From: Bacillota bacterium
GTDB taxonomy: Bacteria > Bacillota > Clostridia > Lachnospirales > Lachnospiraceae
NCBI GenBank assembly: GCA_023439125.1
Contig: JAEXOU010000007.1
Span: forward strand, 62,001 to 126,000
Direction: 5' to 3'
DNA length: 64,000 nt
Within the stretch, counting starts at the first letter, position 1, and each line of letters starts with the position of its first letter. Of this stretch, positions 33,057 to 41,770 are shown piece after piece. The position numbers were made by a program, and so were the translations under genes. A model generated the notes under the pieces. That model searched no databases. It was not told the DNA's origin and was given only the letters and a program-made list of their open reading frames with translations.

Positions 33057-33191
33057 TTACTTCTTAGCCCAGCAATATAAATCATCCCATATATCTCTAA
33101 TGGATGTACCACACCCAAAGAACCCCATACATAGTAATATAAGATAAACAGGTGTGATTAATATTAATTTGAGAGTTCTAATAATAAGCAT
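33057..33191 (-). CDS. 44-residue small membrane protein
   Basis: AAAAGGAG lies 9 bases before ATG (33189-33191). The peptide has one membrane segment (LKLILITPVYLILLCMGFFG) followed by CGTSIRDIWDDLYCWAKK, which ends in charged residues. A strong terminator stands 60 bases past the stop. The ribosome site, membrane helix and own terminator make a real small gene likely. No family recognised. Confidence 0.6.
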   Translation of the reverse strand: MLIIRTLKLILITPVYLILLCMGFFGCGTSIRDIWDDLYCWAKK

Positions 33192-33362
33192 TTTCCATTC
33201 TCCTTTTGGTTACGATTGTACTCGCCCATTGTTTCATTATAAGCATATATATTGGTTACATGGTATATGTCATATAGTGCTTTCTTATATTTACATTTAT
33301 TGTAATCTTCTTTTATGACGTTGTCAATCCATTACATTGACACCTGAATCGTATGATGAAAA

Positions 33363-33396
33363 AACGGGTATGAAATTGAAAGCTTTCATACCCGTT
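33363..33396 (-). terminator. Terminator after the methyltransferase fragment
   Basis: AACGGGTATGAAA (33363-33375) and TTTCATACCCGTT (33384-33396): perfect 13-bp stem, then TTTT on the minus strand. It shares its base with the terminator at 32964. Confidence 0.85.
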
Positions 33397-33452
33397 AACT
33401 CTGTATTTACAATTTTATATGCTGTAGTTCCAACTTTGATTATTCAGTATTA

Positions 33453-33695
33453 TTACAACTTTACAGCTTTTGTAGCTATGGAAGTATTAATATATTGATC
33501 CAATGCTGTTCCACCAGTATCTTCGTAAAAACCAACAATTGCAAATCCTGCTTCGATCTGACCTTGGATTTGATCCTCTAATGTATGGCTCCAGATATAA
33601 CTGCTACCTTCTACCACTGCCCTTGTTTCTGGGTCATCCATATGCTCAATATCAGCGTATGGTATTGTATTCTCAACAGAAAAAATCCAATTATA
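33453..33695 (-). pseudogene. SAM-dependent methyltransferase, C-terminal fragment
   Basis: The open frame reads NWIFSVENTIPYADIEHMDD, EGSSYIWSHTLEDQIQGQIE, AGFAIVGFYEDTGGTALDQY, INTSIATKAVKL. That is the typical end of a class I methyltransferase (HTLEDQIGGQ..AGF.I.GFYED...SIATRAVK). The SAM-binding Rossmann part (~170 residues) is missing: the frame is closed by TGA upstream and cut by the hairpin at 33707. Confidence 0.7.
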
Positions 33696-33706
33696 TCATA
33701 ATATGT

Positions 33707-33738
33707 ATAATTACACAAACTTCCATTTGTGTAATTAT
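33707..33738. repeat. Perfect 13-bp hairpin
   Basis: ATAATTACACAAA (33707-33719), loop CTTCCA, TTTGTGTAATTAT (33726-33738), between the nucleotidyltransferase stop (33746) and the methyltransferase fragment. Weak U-tails; probably a terminator for the minus-strand gene. Confidence 0.55.
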
Positions 33739-33745
33739 GTTCTAT

Positions 33746-34399
33746 TTATTTACTAATCCAGTTCTTAGACCAAATAAACAAGGTTTCGGACATTTCATTA
33801 AAATCAATCACTCCACCATTTTTTAAACCTAAATAAGTATCAACAATAACTCGTTCATCTTGAGAAACAATTTCAAGCAAATCTTTTTGATGGATAATAT
33901 AGTTTCCTGTTTGTTTAAAGCAGATTGCCTGTATAACAAAAGAAGCAGATTTATATAATCCCCTCAAAATTTCTTCACTCTTTTCGTACAGCATATTATG
34001 CACGCAGGCATGAAAGATATTACAAGCACCAATTTTGATTGCTCTATTAACAGCAACATTGTCAATCAATAACAGCAATTCATCAAGACTTCCCTTTATC
34101 GGCTTTGTATCATAATAAAACTGAAAAAGATCTGAGGCATCCCAATTCAAAATTTCTTTTTTTCCAGAAAGAAAGCCACAAATCAATTCCCTATGTGATA
34201 AGGTATCCAACATCGTATTGTAGGTTTGAATATCCAAAGCAGATAATTCATTAAGTATTACGACAATATCAATATCACTTGTTTCTGTTGCTTCACCACG
34301 ACCATAACTTCCCTGTAAACCAACAAACCATACACGATCTCCAAAATTTTCATTTAATATTTGTAAAAACTTATTCATCCAAGTAGTCATTTCTATCAC
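33746..34399 (-). CDS. Nucleotidyltransferase-domain protein (aminoglycoside nucleotidyltransferase-like)
   Basis: 217 residues. The polymerase-beta-type active site is clear: FVGLQGSYGRGEATETSDIDIVV (GS-x10-DxD, about 24-46). The C-terminal half is a helical bundle (ICGFLSGKKEILNWDASDLF and HNMLYEKSEEILRGLYKSAS) like kanamycin-type or minimal nucleotidyltransferases. It may transfer NMP to a small molecule or be a toxin-type MNT; no HEPN partner is adjacent. The start chosen is a GTG at 34399, 5 bases after GAGGTGG; the frame's longest start (GTG at 34441) has no ribosome site. Confidence 0.75.
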   Translation of the reverse strand: MIEMTTWMNKFLQILNENFGDRVWFVGLQGSYGRGEATETSDIDIVVILNELSALDIQTYNTMLDTLSHRELICGFLSGKKEILNWDASDLFQFYYDTKPIKGSLDELLLLIDNVAVNRAIKIGACNIFHACVHNMLYEKSEEILRGLYKSASFVIQAICFKQTGNYIIHQKDLLEIVSQDERVIVDTYLGLKNGGVIDFNEMSETLFIWSKNWISK

Positions 34400-34481
34400 T
34401 TCAACCACCTCGCTAATTTCTAATTTATTTATATTCCTCACCGTTTTTTCTTACGTCTTACAGCCTATCTATAAACGACTG

Positions 34482-34505
34482 AATGCCCCAGCAAACTGAG
34501 GCATT
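34482..34505 (-). terminator. Stem-loop upstream of the nucleotidyltransferase gene
   Basis: AATGCCCCAG, loop CAAA, CTGAGGCATT (one mismatch), 28 bases past the stop of the minus-strand gene at 34533. The tail is not U-rich. Confidence 0.5.
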
Positions 34506-34532
34506 GATTTATCATATAGTATAAAGCATTTA

Positions 34533-34787
34533 CTAATCAAAATTCACATGAATTACGCGATCCTTGTCATGGATATCAATATAGGAGAGATTGAATTCCT
34601 CTTCCATAATGTCAATCTTATATTCATAAAAAATATCGTCAGTTTTCTTCGACATTAAAATATAAGTACCTGGTTCTTTATCCTCCATCTGATCACAGAT
34701 ATCATTATAGATTTCATATCCATCGACTTCGCCTTCATAACCAGCCTCATGAATTAGCTTTTCAATCAAATCATAAAATTCTTGCAT
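34533..34787 (-). CDS. Small acidic protein of unknown function
   Basis: 84 residues, soluble and strongly acidic (EGEVDGYEIYNDICDQMEDK, IDIMEEEFNLSYIDIHDKDR). GGAGGAG and ATG at 34787 define the start; the 14 upstream codons have no site. It lies downstream of, and in line with, the beta-helix protein and topB. No family assigned. Confidence 0.6.
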   Translation of the reverse strand: MQEFYDLIEKLIHEAGYEGEVDGYEIYNDICDQMEDKEPGTYILMSKKTDDIFYEYKIDIMEEEFNLSYIDIHDKDRVIHVNFD

Positions 34788-34873
34788 AACTCCTCCTATT
34801 GTTTTGTTGCCATTTTCTTTCCTATTCATTACTACTTTTCTGAAATATTCTGTTACTACTTTCCCATCTTTTC

Positions 34874-35539
34874 CTACTTTTTATTTACGATTTCGCCATC
34901 TTTCTTGTAGATGCTCTTTGCAGGAACATATCCACGTACTGAGGATAATGGGTAAACATTGGACTCTTTTCCAATGATTGTTCCTGGATTTAAGACACTA
35001 CCACAGCCTATTTCTACATTGTCACCTAAAATAGCACCCATCTTTTTTAATCCTGTTTCCATCTTGCCCTCTAAACCACGTACCGTTACGAGTGTCTTAT
35101 CAGACTTTACATTCGATGTGATGGAGCCTGCTCCCATATGAGATTGAAATCCTAAGATGGAATCTCCAACATAGTTATAATGAGGCACCTGAACCTTATT
35201 AAAGAGGATGACATTCTTAAGCTCCGTTGAGTTTCCTACAACTGCTCCCTCTCCAACGATAGCATTACCACGAATGAACGCACAATGCCTTACTTCCGCA
35301 TTCGCTCCAATAATTGCTGGACCGTGAATATAAGCACTTGGTGCTACTGTTGCTGATTTTGCAATCCAAACATCCTCCCCTATTTTATCATATTCTTCTA
35401 GGGACAAGGTCTCACCTAATTGCAGAATATATGCACTAATTGCTTTTAATGCTTCCCAAGGATACGTAAATTGCTTTAATAAGTCTGCCGCCATCGTGTT
35501 CGTTATATCAAACAAACTTGCTATTTCTAATTCTTTCAT
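34874..35539 (-). CDS. Left-handed beta-helix sugar-nucleotide/acyltransferase-like protein
   Basis: 221 residues. After a helical N-terminus come hexapeptide-type turns: IGEDVWIAKSATVAPSAYIH, IIGANAEVRHCAFIRGNAIV, GEGAVVGNSTELKNVIL, LGDNVEIGCGSVLNPGTIIG. This is the C-terminal GlmU-like left-handed beta-helix without the pyrophosphorylase half, the group often labelled UDP-N-acetylglucosamine pyrophosphorylase-like. Acetyltransferase activity is plausible but unproven. GGGAGA precedes ATG; 18 bases downstream of topB, so co-transcribed. Confidence 0.75.
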   Translation of the reverse strand: MKELEIASLFDITNTMAADLLKQFTYPWEALKAISAYILQLGETLSLEEYDKIGEDVWIAKSATVAPSAYIHGPAIIGANAEVRHCAFIRGNAIVGEGAVVGNSTELKNVILFNKVQVPHYNYVGDSILGFQSHMGAGSITSNVKSDKTLVTVRGLEGKMETGLKKMGAILGDNVEIGCGSVLNPGTIIGKESNVYPLSSVRGYVPAKSIYKKDGEIVNKK

Positions 35540-35557
35540 ATCAAATCTCCCATCGAG

Positions 35558-37669
35558 TTATTTATAAAAACTTTTTGACTTTTCAAAGAGTGGCATCAAC
35601 AGATAAGAGTTATTTATGCCCTTTACCCCTTGTGTCAATCGACTAACAAAACCATTTAGCTTCATTGTATATTCATCTTTAGTGATTGTACCATCAGCTA
35701 CCATCGTTAAACCCTTTTCCCAACTTGCCGTCAACTCTGCATTTAATAAGGACTTGATCGAAGCATTTACGACATCATACACTACTTCACCCATTAATGC
35801 TGGGGTCACTGTTTGTGTCTTTTTATTGAGAGTTAGATAATTGATTTTTACTAATTTATTTAAGATTTCTGCTCTAGTTGCACTAGTTCCGATTCCACTT
35901 CCCTTGATTTGAGCACGAAGTTCCTCGTCTTCAATTAACTGACCTGCATTCTCCATTGCAAGAATTAAGGAACCCGAATTATAGCGTTTTGGTGGAGCAG
36001 TTTCTCCCTCTTTTATCTGATATGCTTGAATTGGTAAATGCATACCTTTTTTTAAAGTCTTTATAGTTTCAAAGAAATCCAACCCTAAGTCTTTTTCTTC
36101 CTCAGAATCATTATCTTCAGATTTATCGTTATCTAATTTATCGTCTACTGATTTATTCTCATTTCCCTGCTGACTATTTCCCTTATAACCAGTCACTTTA
36201 AAATAACCTTCCTCGATTAATACATGAAAATTACTAAAGAAGCTTTCCGTTTTCACCTTTGTTGTAATCGAAATCTTCTGATACACAGCAGGTGGATAAA
36301 AAATACTTAGAAATCGTTTTACTATAGCTACATAGATTCGCTTTCCTGTCTGCGATAGACTATTTAACGCACCAAAGCCCTGACCAGTTGGAATAATTGC
36401 ATAATGGTCGGTAATCTGTTTATCATTTGTATAACGAGTCTTGGCGATATTCTTATAACTGCCACTCTCTAAAATTGTATCAGTGAATGGCTTAAACTGG
36501 TTCAGAGTACCAAGCCCCTTTATGTTCTTATGAATCTCCTTAGCAACTGCTGTCGATAATACTCTTGCATCCGTTCTCGGGTAAGTCACCAACTTCTTTT
36601 CATATAACTCTTGTGTATATTTTAATGTCTCATCCGGACTTATCTTAAATAATTTCGAGCATTCATTTTGGAGTTCTGCCAAGTTAAATAATAAAGGTGG
36701 ATTTTTATTCTCCTTTTTCTTTTCCATGCTAATAATTTCTGCTGTCAAAGGTGTATCGTCACCAGCTTTTCTCGTATACACTGCATCTTCAAGACTTGCA
36801 CAGCTCATATGTTCTTCCGTGCAATAATCAATCAAAGCCATTGCATCCTCTTTTTCACGGAAACCGTTCTCTTTATAAAGCTGATGGGAGAGATAATATT
36901 TTGACCCTTCCACTGCACGAAACTCAGAGTCAAACTTATGTGCAGAATCCTTATCGGTCTGAACAGTCATAATAATTCGATAAAATGGTGTCTTTACAAA
37001 TTCTCGGATTTCACGTTCACGTCGAACAACCATTCCCAAAACGCAGGTCATGACACGTCCTACGGCAATCGCAGCATGTTTTTCATTATTCAGAAATTTA
37101 TTTACTGTGTTTCCATATTTTAAAGTTAAAACACGAGAGAAGTTGATACCCATAAGATAGTCTTCCTGAGCACGAAGATAAGCGGAATCGGATAAGGCAT
37201 CATAAGCCGTTAATGGTTTTGCTTCTCGTATTCCACGTAAAATTTCCTCTTCTGTTTGAGAATCAATCCAAACACGTCGTTTATCCTTATTAGCTGGCAC
37301 TTTTGCCATCTGGTCTACCAATCGATAAATATACTCTCCTTCACGTCCAGAGTCGGTACACACATAAATTCGATCCACATCTGCACGATTCAACAACTTC
37401 TTAACTACATTAAATTGCTTACTAACCGAAGGGATAATTTCATATTTATATTCTTCTGGCAAGAATGGGATGGTCTCTAATGACCATCTTTTTAAAGCTG
37501 CATCATAAACTTCAGGATAGCTCATTGTAACAAGATGACCAACACACCAAGTTACTATACTATCATCGGACTCCATATAACCATCAGATTTTTTAAAGTT
37601 TGTTTTTAATGCCTTAGCAAATTCTTGAGCCACAGATGGTTTTTCTGAAATATATAAGCTTTTTCCCAT
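35558..37669 (-). CDS. topB: DNA topoisomerase III (type IA)
   Basis: 703 residues. The Toprim domain opens with LYISEKPSVAQEFAKAL and has CTDSGREGEYIYRLV; the catalytic Tyr lies in LVTYPRTDARVLS (about residue 345), and IKGSGIGTSATRAEIL is the conserved central motif. A ~40-residue acidic insertion rich in Asp, Glu and Asn lies near 505-540. There is no C-terminal zinc finger domain, so it is of the short TopB form. It decatenates DNA by single-strand passage. Confidence 0.93.
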   Translation of the reverse strand: MGKSLYISEKPSVAQEFAKALKTNFKKSDGYMESDDSIVTWCVGHLVTMSYPEVYDAALKRWSLETIPFLPEEYKYEIIPSVSKQFNVVKKLLNRADVDRIYVCTDSGREGEYIYRLVDQMAKVPANKDKRRVWIDSQTEEEILRGIREAKPLTAYDALSDSAYLRAQEDYLMGINFSRVLTLKYGNTVNKFLNNEKHAAIAVGRVMTCVLGMVVRREREIREFVKTPFYRIIMTVQTDKDSAHKFDSEFRAVEGSKYYLSHQLYKENGFREKEDAMALIDYCTEEHMSCASLEDAVYTRKAGDDTPLTAEIISMEKKKENKNPPLLFNLAELQNECSKLFKISPDETLKYTQELYEKKLVTYPRTDARVLSTAVAKEIHKNIKGLGTLNQFKPFTDTILESGSYKNIAKTRYTNDKQITDHYAIIPTGQGFGALNSLSQTGKRIYVAIVKRFLSIFYPPAVYQKISITTKVKTESFFSNFHVLIEEGYFKVTGYKGNSQQGNENKSVDDKLDNDKSEDNDSEEEKDLGLDFFETIKTLKKGMHLPIQAYQIKEGETAPPKRYNSGSLILAMENAGQLIEDEELRAQIKGSGIGTSATRAEILNKLVKINYLTLNKKTQTVTPALMGEVVYDVVNASIKSLLNAELTASWEKGLTMVADGTITKDEYTMKLNGFVSRLTQGVKGINNSYLLMPLFEKSKSFYK

Positions 37670-37806
37670 GATTCATCCAACTTTCCTCTTATTCTTACCT
37701 ATTGTCATTCGCTGTTTTTCATTACTATCGTTCATTGTATCATAATGTAATAACTTTGAAAAGACTTCGTACGCCCTTAAAATGTTTGGAATAACTAGGA
37801 AATCTA

Positions 37807-37835
37807 TTGCATGTCAGTATAGATAAAGGTAAAAT
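37807..37835 (+). promoter_or_regulatory. Promoter of the LUD-domain gene
   Basis: TTGCAT (37807-37812), 17-base spacer, TAAAAT (37830-37835), 36 bases before ATG. Confidence 0.6.
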
Positions 37836-37870
37836 AAGCTTATAAAATATTATCGAAAGGAAGATTTCGT

Positions 37871-38506
37871 ATGAATCCAAAGGTACATAATTACGAGAAT
37901 TTAGCAGACAGCCTGATCGAAAAATTTAATCAGCGTGGTATTGAAGGTTACTATTGCGAAAACAAAGACGAGGCACTTATTATGGCCAAACGTTTTTTAA
38001 CTCCTGGATGTTCGGTAACTTGGGGGGGCTCTATGACATTAGAGGAAATCGGCTTAATTGATGACTTGAAAAATTCTGATTACTCCGTGATTGACCGTGC
38101 GACCGCAAAAACTCCAGAAGCTCGAAGAGAACTATACGGAAAAATTGTCACAGCTGATTTCTTTTTTATGAGCTCAAATGCAATTACCTTGGATGGACAG
38201 CTCATTAATATTGATGGTATAGGAAATCGTGTGGCTTGCTTATGTACAGGCCCTAGCAATGTTATTATTGTAGCTGGAATGAATAAGATCGTTACTGATA
38301 TTGAAGCTGGAATCGCACGAGTACGTAATTTTGCAGCTCCTCCTAATGCGGTTCGACTGAATCGCAATACCCCATGTGCTGAGCTTGGTCGTTGCGCTAA
38401 TTGCTTATCTCCTGATTGTATCTGTAGTCAGATCGTAATAACAAGACGCTCTCATATTCCAAATCGTATTAAGGTGATTCTTGTCGGTGAAGAATTAGGA
38501 TATTAA
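37871..38506 (+). CDS. LUD-domain protein (LutC/YkgG-like)
   Basis: 211 residues of the PF02589 LUD family: GYYCENKDEALIMAKRFLTP, VTWGGSMTLEEIGL, TADFFFMSSNAITLDGQLIN, VIIVAGMNKIV. A Cys-rich end (CAELGRCANCLSPDCICSQI, about 176-195) is typical of the clostridial stand-alone form and may hold a metal or cluster. Family members take part in lactate oxidation, but no lutAB genes are near. AAAGGAAG precedes ATG. Confidence 0.82.
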   Translation: MNPKVHNYENLADSLIEKFNQRGIEGYYCENKDEALIMAKRFLTPGCSVTWGGSMTLEEIGLIDDLKNSDYSVIDRATAKTPEARRELYGKIVTADFFFMSSNAITLDGQLINIDGIGNRVACLCTGPSNVIIVAGMNKIVTDIEAGIARVRNFAAPPNAVRLNRNTPCAELGRCANCLSPDCICSQIVITRRSHIPNRIKVILVGEELGY

Positions 38507-38516
38507 ATATATGAAG

Positions 38517-38545
38517 TTGTACATTATGGAAAATACTGTTATACT
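38517..38545 (+). promoter_or_regulatory. Promoter of the LysM/M3-like gene
   Basis: TTGTAC (38517-38522), 17-base spacer, TATACT (38540-38545), 47 bases before ATG. Confidence 0.65.
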
Positions 38546-38592
38546 TCTTTATGTTGAGTTAAACAGTTAATTAAGTATATAGGAGGTTGTAA

Positions 38593-40548
38593 ATGAAACA
38601 AAAAGTCATAGTATTACTTTTGTTACTTTCAATGTTACTAACGACAGTTCCACCAGATACTTTATTTGCAGGTGTGAGTAAAGATGGAACTACCTATACA
38701 GTAGAAAAAGGTGATTACTTAATGTTGATTGCAAAAAAACTTGGTATGGACTGGAAAGAGATAGCTGACATGAATAATCTTAAAGATCCATATACTTTAG
38801 AAGTTGGACAAGTTTTAAAAATCAAAGAAAAGCCAAAGAATACTGAAGTAAAACCTACCAAAGCTCCAACTCCTACTCCTACCAAAGCACCTGTTTCTGA
38901 CGAGAACATGGAGCATGGAACAACAGCCTTTGCTGACATTACATATACTCGTCCAGACTTTAGTTCCATAAAGAAAAAAGTCAACACAGTCAAAAGCCTA
39001 ATGTATAAAGATTGGCAATATCATAAGATATTAAACCTTTTGCAAGAGCTTGATGATGACTTACTGAATGCTGCAACAATGAATAACTATCTTAACATTA
39101 TGTATTCAAAAGATGTTACTAACACCGAGCTATTTGATGAGTATAGTACAGTAAGTAATCAACTTAGTAACATACAAAAACTCTATAGTGACGTATGCGT
39201 TGAATTATTTGAAACCCAATATGGGGATAAGATAAAAAAACAAATGACAGAACAAGTAATACAATCTAATTATGATATTCATGATACGATGACAGAGGAA
39301 TATATCCAACTTCAAACAGAAGCAGAAAAATATTGTTCGAATTACTTAATTGCAGTCAATACTACTACCATTGATGTGAATGGAACTCCAATGACGCTGA
39401 ACGATCTTATGAGTAATAGTACCTTAACATATGAAGAGCTCATGAATTACTATCAACAATTAATGTCATTAATTAACAATGAAGCTGGTGAAATCTATAT
39501 AAAACTAATTGAAAACTATAAAAAGCAAGCTAAATTAGCTGGATTTGATAATGCTGCTGATTATATGTATGATGTTTATAACCGTGATTACTCAAAGGAA
39601 GATTCAAGAAAGTTTTCAAAATATGTAAAAGAAGAGATTGTCCCTCTTTACTATTCATTATACGCTTCACTAAATCAAGATGATATCCTTAAAATAAACT
39701 CAGCTTCTGGGTCCTTATCCAATTTTGATCCATACTTTAAGGAATATTTTGCTTCCATATCAGATGAGATGCTAGATGCCTATAACTATATGGTGAAATT
39801 GGGATTATACGATTTTTCGGTTACTCCTGTAAAGCAACAACTGAATTATACAACACTTCTTTATAGTTTTAACGAACCATATATCAGCTTATATCCGACT
39901 GGATATTATACCGATATTTCTACATTTATTGGCCAATTCGGACACTTTTATAGCTACTATACTCATGGTGTTGATTTAAAGACAAATCTTGATATCATGG
40001 AAATTCACTCACAAGCTAACGAGCTATTGTTTACGCCTTACTACTCTTCCTATGGTGCTACCTATGACCCGATTGTCAAGAACCAGATACTTACGTTTCT
40101 TTCAATATTAATTCAAGGCAGCTTATACGATGAGTTTCAACAACAAGCTTTTGAGAAGTCAATCACTTCCGTGACAGAATTGAATGAACTTTTCTTTCAG
40201 TTAGAATGTGAATATGGAATTGCTGATCTAACAAGCGGTTACACTCAAGAATTAGGCTGGGTACTTGTACCTCATACGTTCCAGACACCATTTTACTATA
40301 TAAGTTATGCAATCGCAGCCATACCTTCCTTGGAAATCTATACGAAATCGTTAACCGACCGCGATGTTGCCATCGGAACGTATAACAAGATTATGAAATA
40401 TGGTACAGATTATGAATTTACCGACTTACTGATAAAAACGAACCTCAAGTCACCATTCTCAGATTACATATTAGATCATATCGCAGATACTCTTTATGAT
40501 TCCTTTGAATTACAAAATCCAGATGACCTCGAGTCACCTGCAGCTTAA
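38593..40548 (+). CDS. Exported LysM protein with an M3-peptidase-like domain lacking the catalytic HE
   Basis: 651 residues. Signal peptide (to about 26), LysM domain (about 34-78: YTVEKGDYLMLIAKKLGMDW, VGQVLKIKEK), Thr/Pro linker, then an all-helical domain of oligoendopeptidase F type. In M3 enzymes the zinc site is HExGH; here residues 447-451 read GQFGH, so the first His ligand and catalytic Glu are gone. The downstream third-ligand segment is kept (LDIMEIHSQANELL, Glu470), as are the late family patterns YYISYAIAAIPSL and YNKIMKYGTDYEFTDLL. It should bind peptidoglycan and probably peptides without cutting. AGGAGG precedes ATG; monocistronic with promoter and terminator. Confidence 0.8.
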   Translation: MKQKVIVLLLLLSMLLTTVPPDTLFAGVSKDGTTYTVEKGDYLMLIAKKLGMDWKEIADMNNLKDPYTLEVGQVLKIKEKPKNTEVKPTKAPTPTPTKAPVSDENMEHGTTAFADITYTRPDFSSIKKKVNTVKSLMYKDWQYHKILNLLQELDDDLLNAATMNNYLNIMYSKDVTNTELFDEYSTVSNQLSNIQKLYSDVCVELFETQYGDKIKKQMTEQVIQSNYDIHDTMTEEYIQLQTEAEKYCSNYLIAVNTTTIDVNGTPMTLNDLMSNSTLTYEELMNYYQQLMSLINNEAGEIYIKLIENYKKQAKLAGFDNAADYMYDVYNRDYSKEDSRKFSKYVKEEIVPLYYSLYASLNQDDILKINSASGSLSNFDPYFKEYFASISDEMLDAYNYMVKLGLYDFSVTPVKQQLNYTTLLYSFNEPYISLYPTGYYTDISTFIGQFGHFYSYYTHGVDLKTNLDIMEIHSQANELLFTPYYSSYGATYDPIVKNQILTFLSILIQGSLYDEFQQQAFEKSITSVTELNELFFQLECEYGIADLTSGYTQELGWVLVPHTFQTPFYYISYAIAAIPSLEIYTKSLTDRDVAIGTYNKIMKYGTDYEFTDLLIKTNLKSPFSDYILDHIADTLYDSFELQNPDDLESPAA

Positions 40549-40558
40549 CAATACAAAG

Positions 40559-40605
40559 AAGGAACACCAATGCTTATGAAATTAAGTATTGGTGTTCCTT
40601 CCTTT
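40559..40605 (+). terminator. Terminator between convergent genes
   Basis: AAGGAACACCAATGCTTA pairs with TAAGTATTGGTGTTCCTT (one mismatch), followed by CCTTTT; 11 bases past the LysM gene and 12 from the end of the UMP kinase gene. Confidence 0.85.
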
Positions 40606-40616
40606 TAGGTTGGTAA

Positions 40617-41345
40617 TTAATAAAACACATCTGTACAATTTTTCTTAATTATAGTACCGATATTCTTACCTTTGACAATATTGAAAATTACATTTCTTTC
40701 TTTTCCATCATATAAATACATAGTAACTCCAAATTCATCTGCTAACATAAAAGCTGATGAATCACATACTTTAATCTTATTAGAAACACAAGTAGCATAA
40801 CTTACCTGTTTATACCGTTTTGCATTTTTATTAAAACGTGGGTCTAAATCATATACTCCGTCTATATTCTTTGCCATTAACAACATATCAGCTTCAATTT
40901 CAATTGCTTTTTGTACTGCTGGATAGTCAGTTGATACAAAGGGATTGCCTATTCCACCACCAAAAATAATTACATTATTATCTTCTAACACCTTTATAGC
41001 ATCTTTCCTGTTGTAGATGGTTGAAATTCCTCCTAATAGCATTGGAGTCATGACCTTAGAGGATATACCAAGTTTACTTAACCTATTGCGAAGCATCAGT
41101 GCATTTGATACTGTAAATAGCATTCCCATTTCATCAGCATCTGCTCTATCTATGCCCCAATTTTCAGCATCACGGCCTCTTAGTAAATTACCTGCTCCAA
41201 CAACTATAGCTATTTGATAGCCCTCATCTTTTAATTTGATTATTTCATTACATATATTATCTATGATTGTTTTGTCATAGATTGATAAACCATCGCCACT
41301 TAGTGCCTCTCCAGAAATTTTAAAAAGAATTCTTTTTCCATTCAT
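40617..41345 (-). CDS. UMP kinase (divergent, stand-alone)
   Basis: 242 residues of the amino-acid-kinase fold. It has the UMP kinase marks RILFKISGEALSG, VVGAGNLLRGR, DADEMGMLF and MAKNIDGVYDLDP; the nucleotide segment is GGGIGNPFVSTDY where the usual form is G[T]GNPFFTTDT. It converts UMP to UDP with ATP. It is not in the usual tsf-pyrH-frr cluster but alone, so it may be a second copy. GGGGGC precedes ATG. I withhold the symbol because a regular pyrH probably exists elsewhere. Confidence 0.85.
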   Translation of the reverse strand: MNGKRILFKISGEALSGDGLSIYDKTIIDNICNEIIKLKDEGYQIAIVVGAGNLLRGRDAENWGIDRADADEMGMLFTVSNALMLRNRLSKLGISSKVMTPMLLGGISTIYNRKDAIKVLEDNNVIIFGGGIGNPFVSTDYPAVQKAIEIEADMLLMAKNIDGVYDLDPRFNKNAKRYKQVSYATCVSNKIKVCDSSAFMLADEFGVTMYLYDGKERNVIFNIVKGKNIGTIIKKNCTDVFY

Positions 41346-41554
41346 AATATATTGCCCCCGATACTAATAATTTTAGACTCTCAAATTATGCTTCCACTTC
41401 TTAATGTGTAATATGTTGCTTTGCTGTTGTTAACAAATATGAATTTTCTTGTTATACAAATCATACATCAAATAACATAACATTACAATTATATCAGACT
41501 AAACATTTATAGGTATTGTAGGTATTGTAGGTCACATAGACAAACTTACCAAGC

Positions 41555-41754
41555 AGCCCTCACTCACTTCCTGTGTTTGTGATTCACAACCTACCTAACG
41601 AAAAAGAGCTGGATTGTTTGATTTTCGGAGTGCCTTACAAGTCCACATGCTCTTTGTGGGCTTGTTTCCATCGCGCGCCGTAGAAAATCAAACAATCCAA
41701 CTCTTTTTCGTTTCTTTATCCTAAATCACAAACACTCAACACCCCCGTAGGGCT
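41555..41754. repeat. Core-loop palindrome, copy A (about 200 bases)
   Basis: Three nested arms: AGCCCT/AGGGCT, GTGTTTGTGATT (41573)/AATCACAAACAC (41724), and a 30-base pair of arms (41597-41626 with 41683-41712, one mismatch). The centre is the shared core GGAGTGCCTTACAAGTCCAC (from 41627), in which TTACAAGTCCAC can pair with the GTGGGCTTGT side. Compared with copy B its GAGCGAA is replaced by TTCCATC. Confidence 0.85.
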
Positions 41755-41770
41755 ACTAACTTACCAAAGC

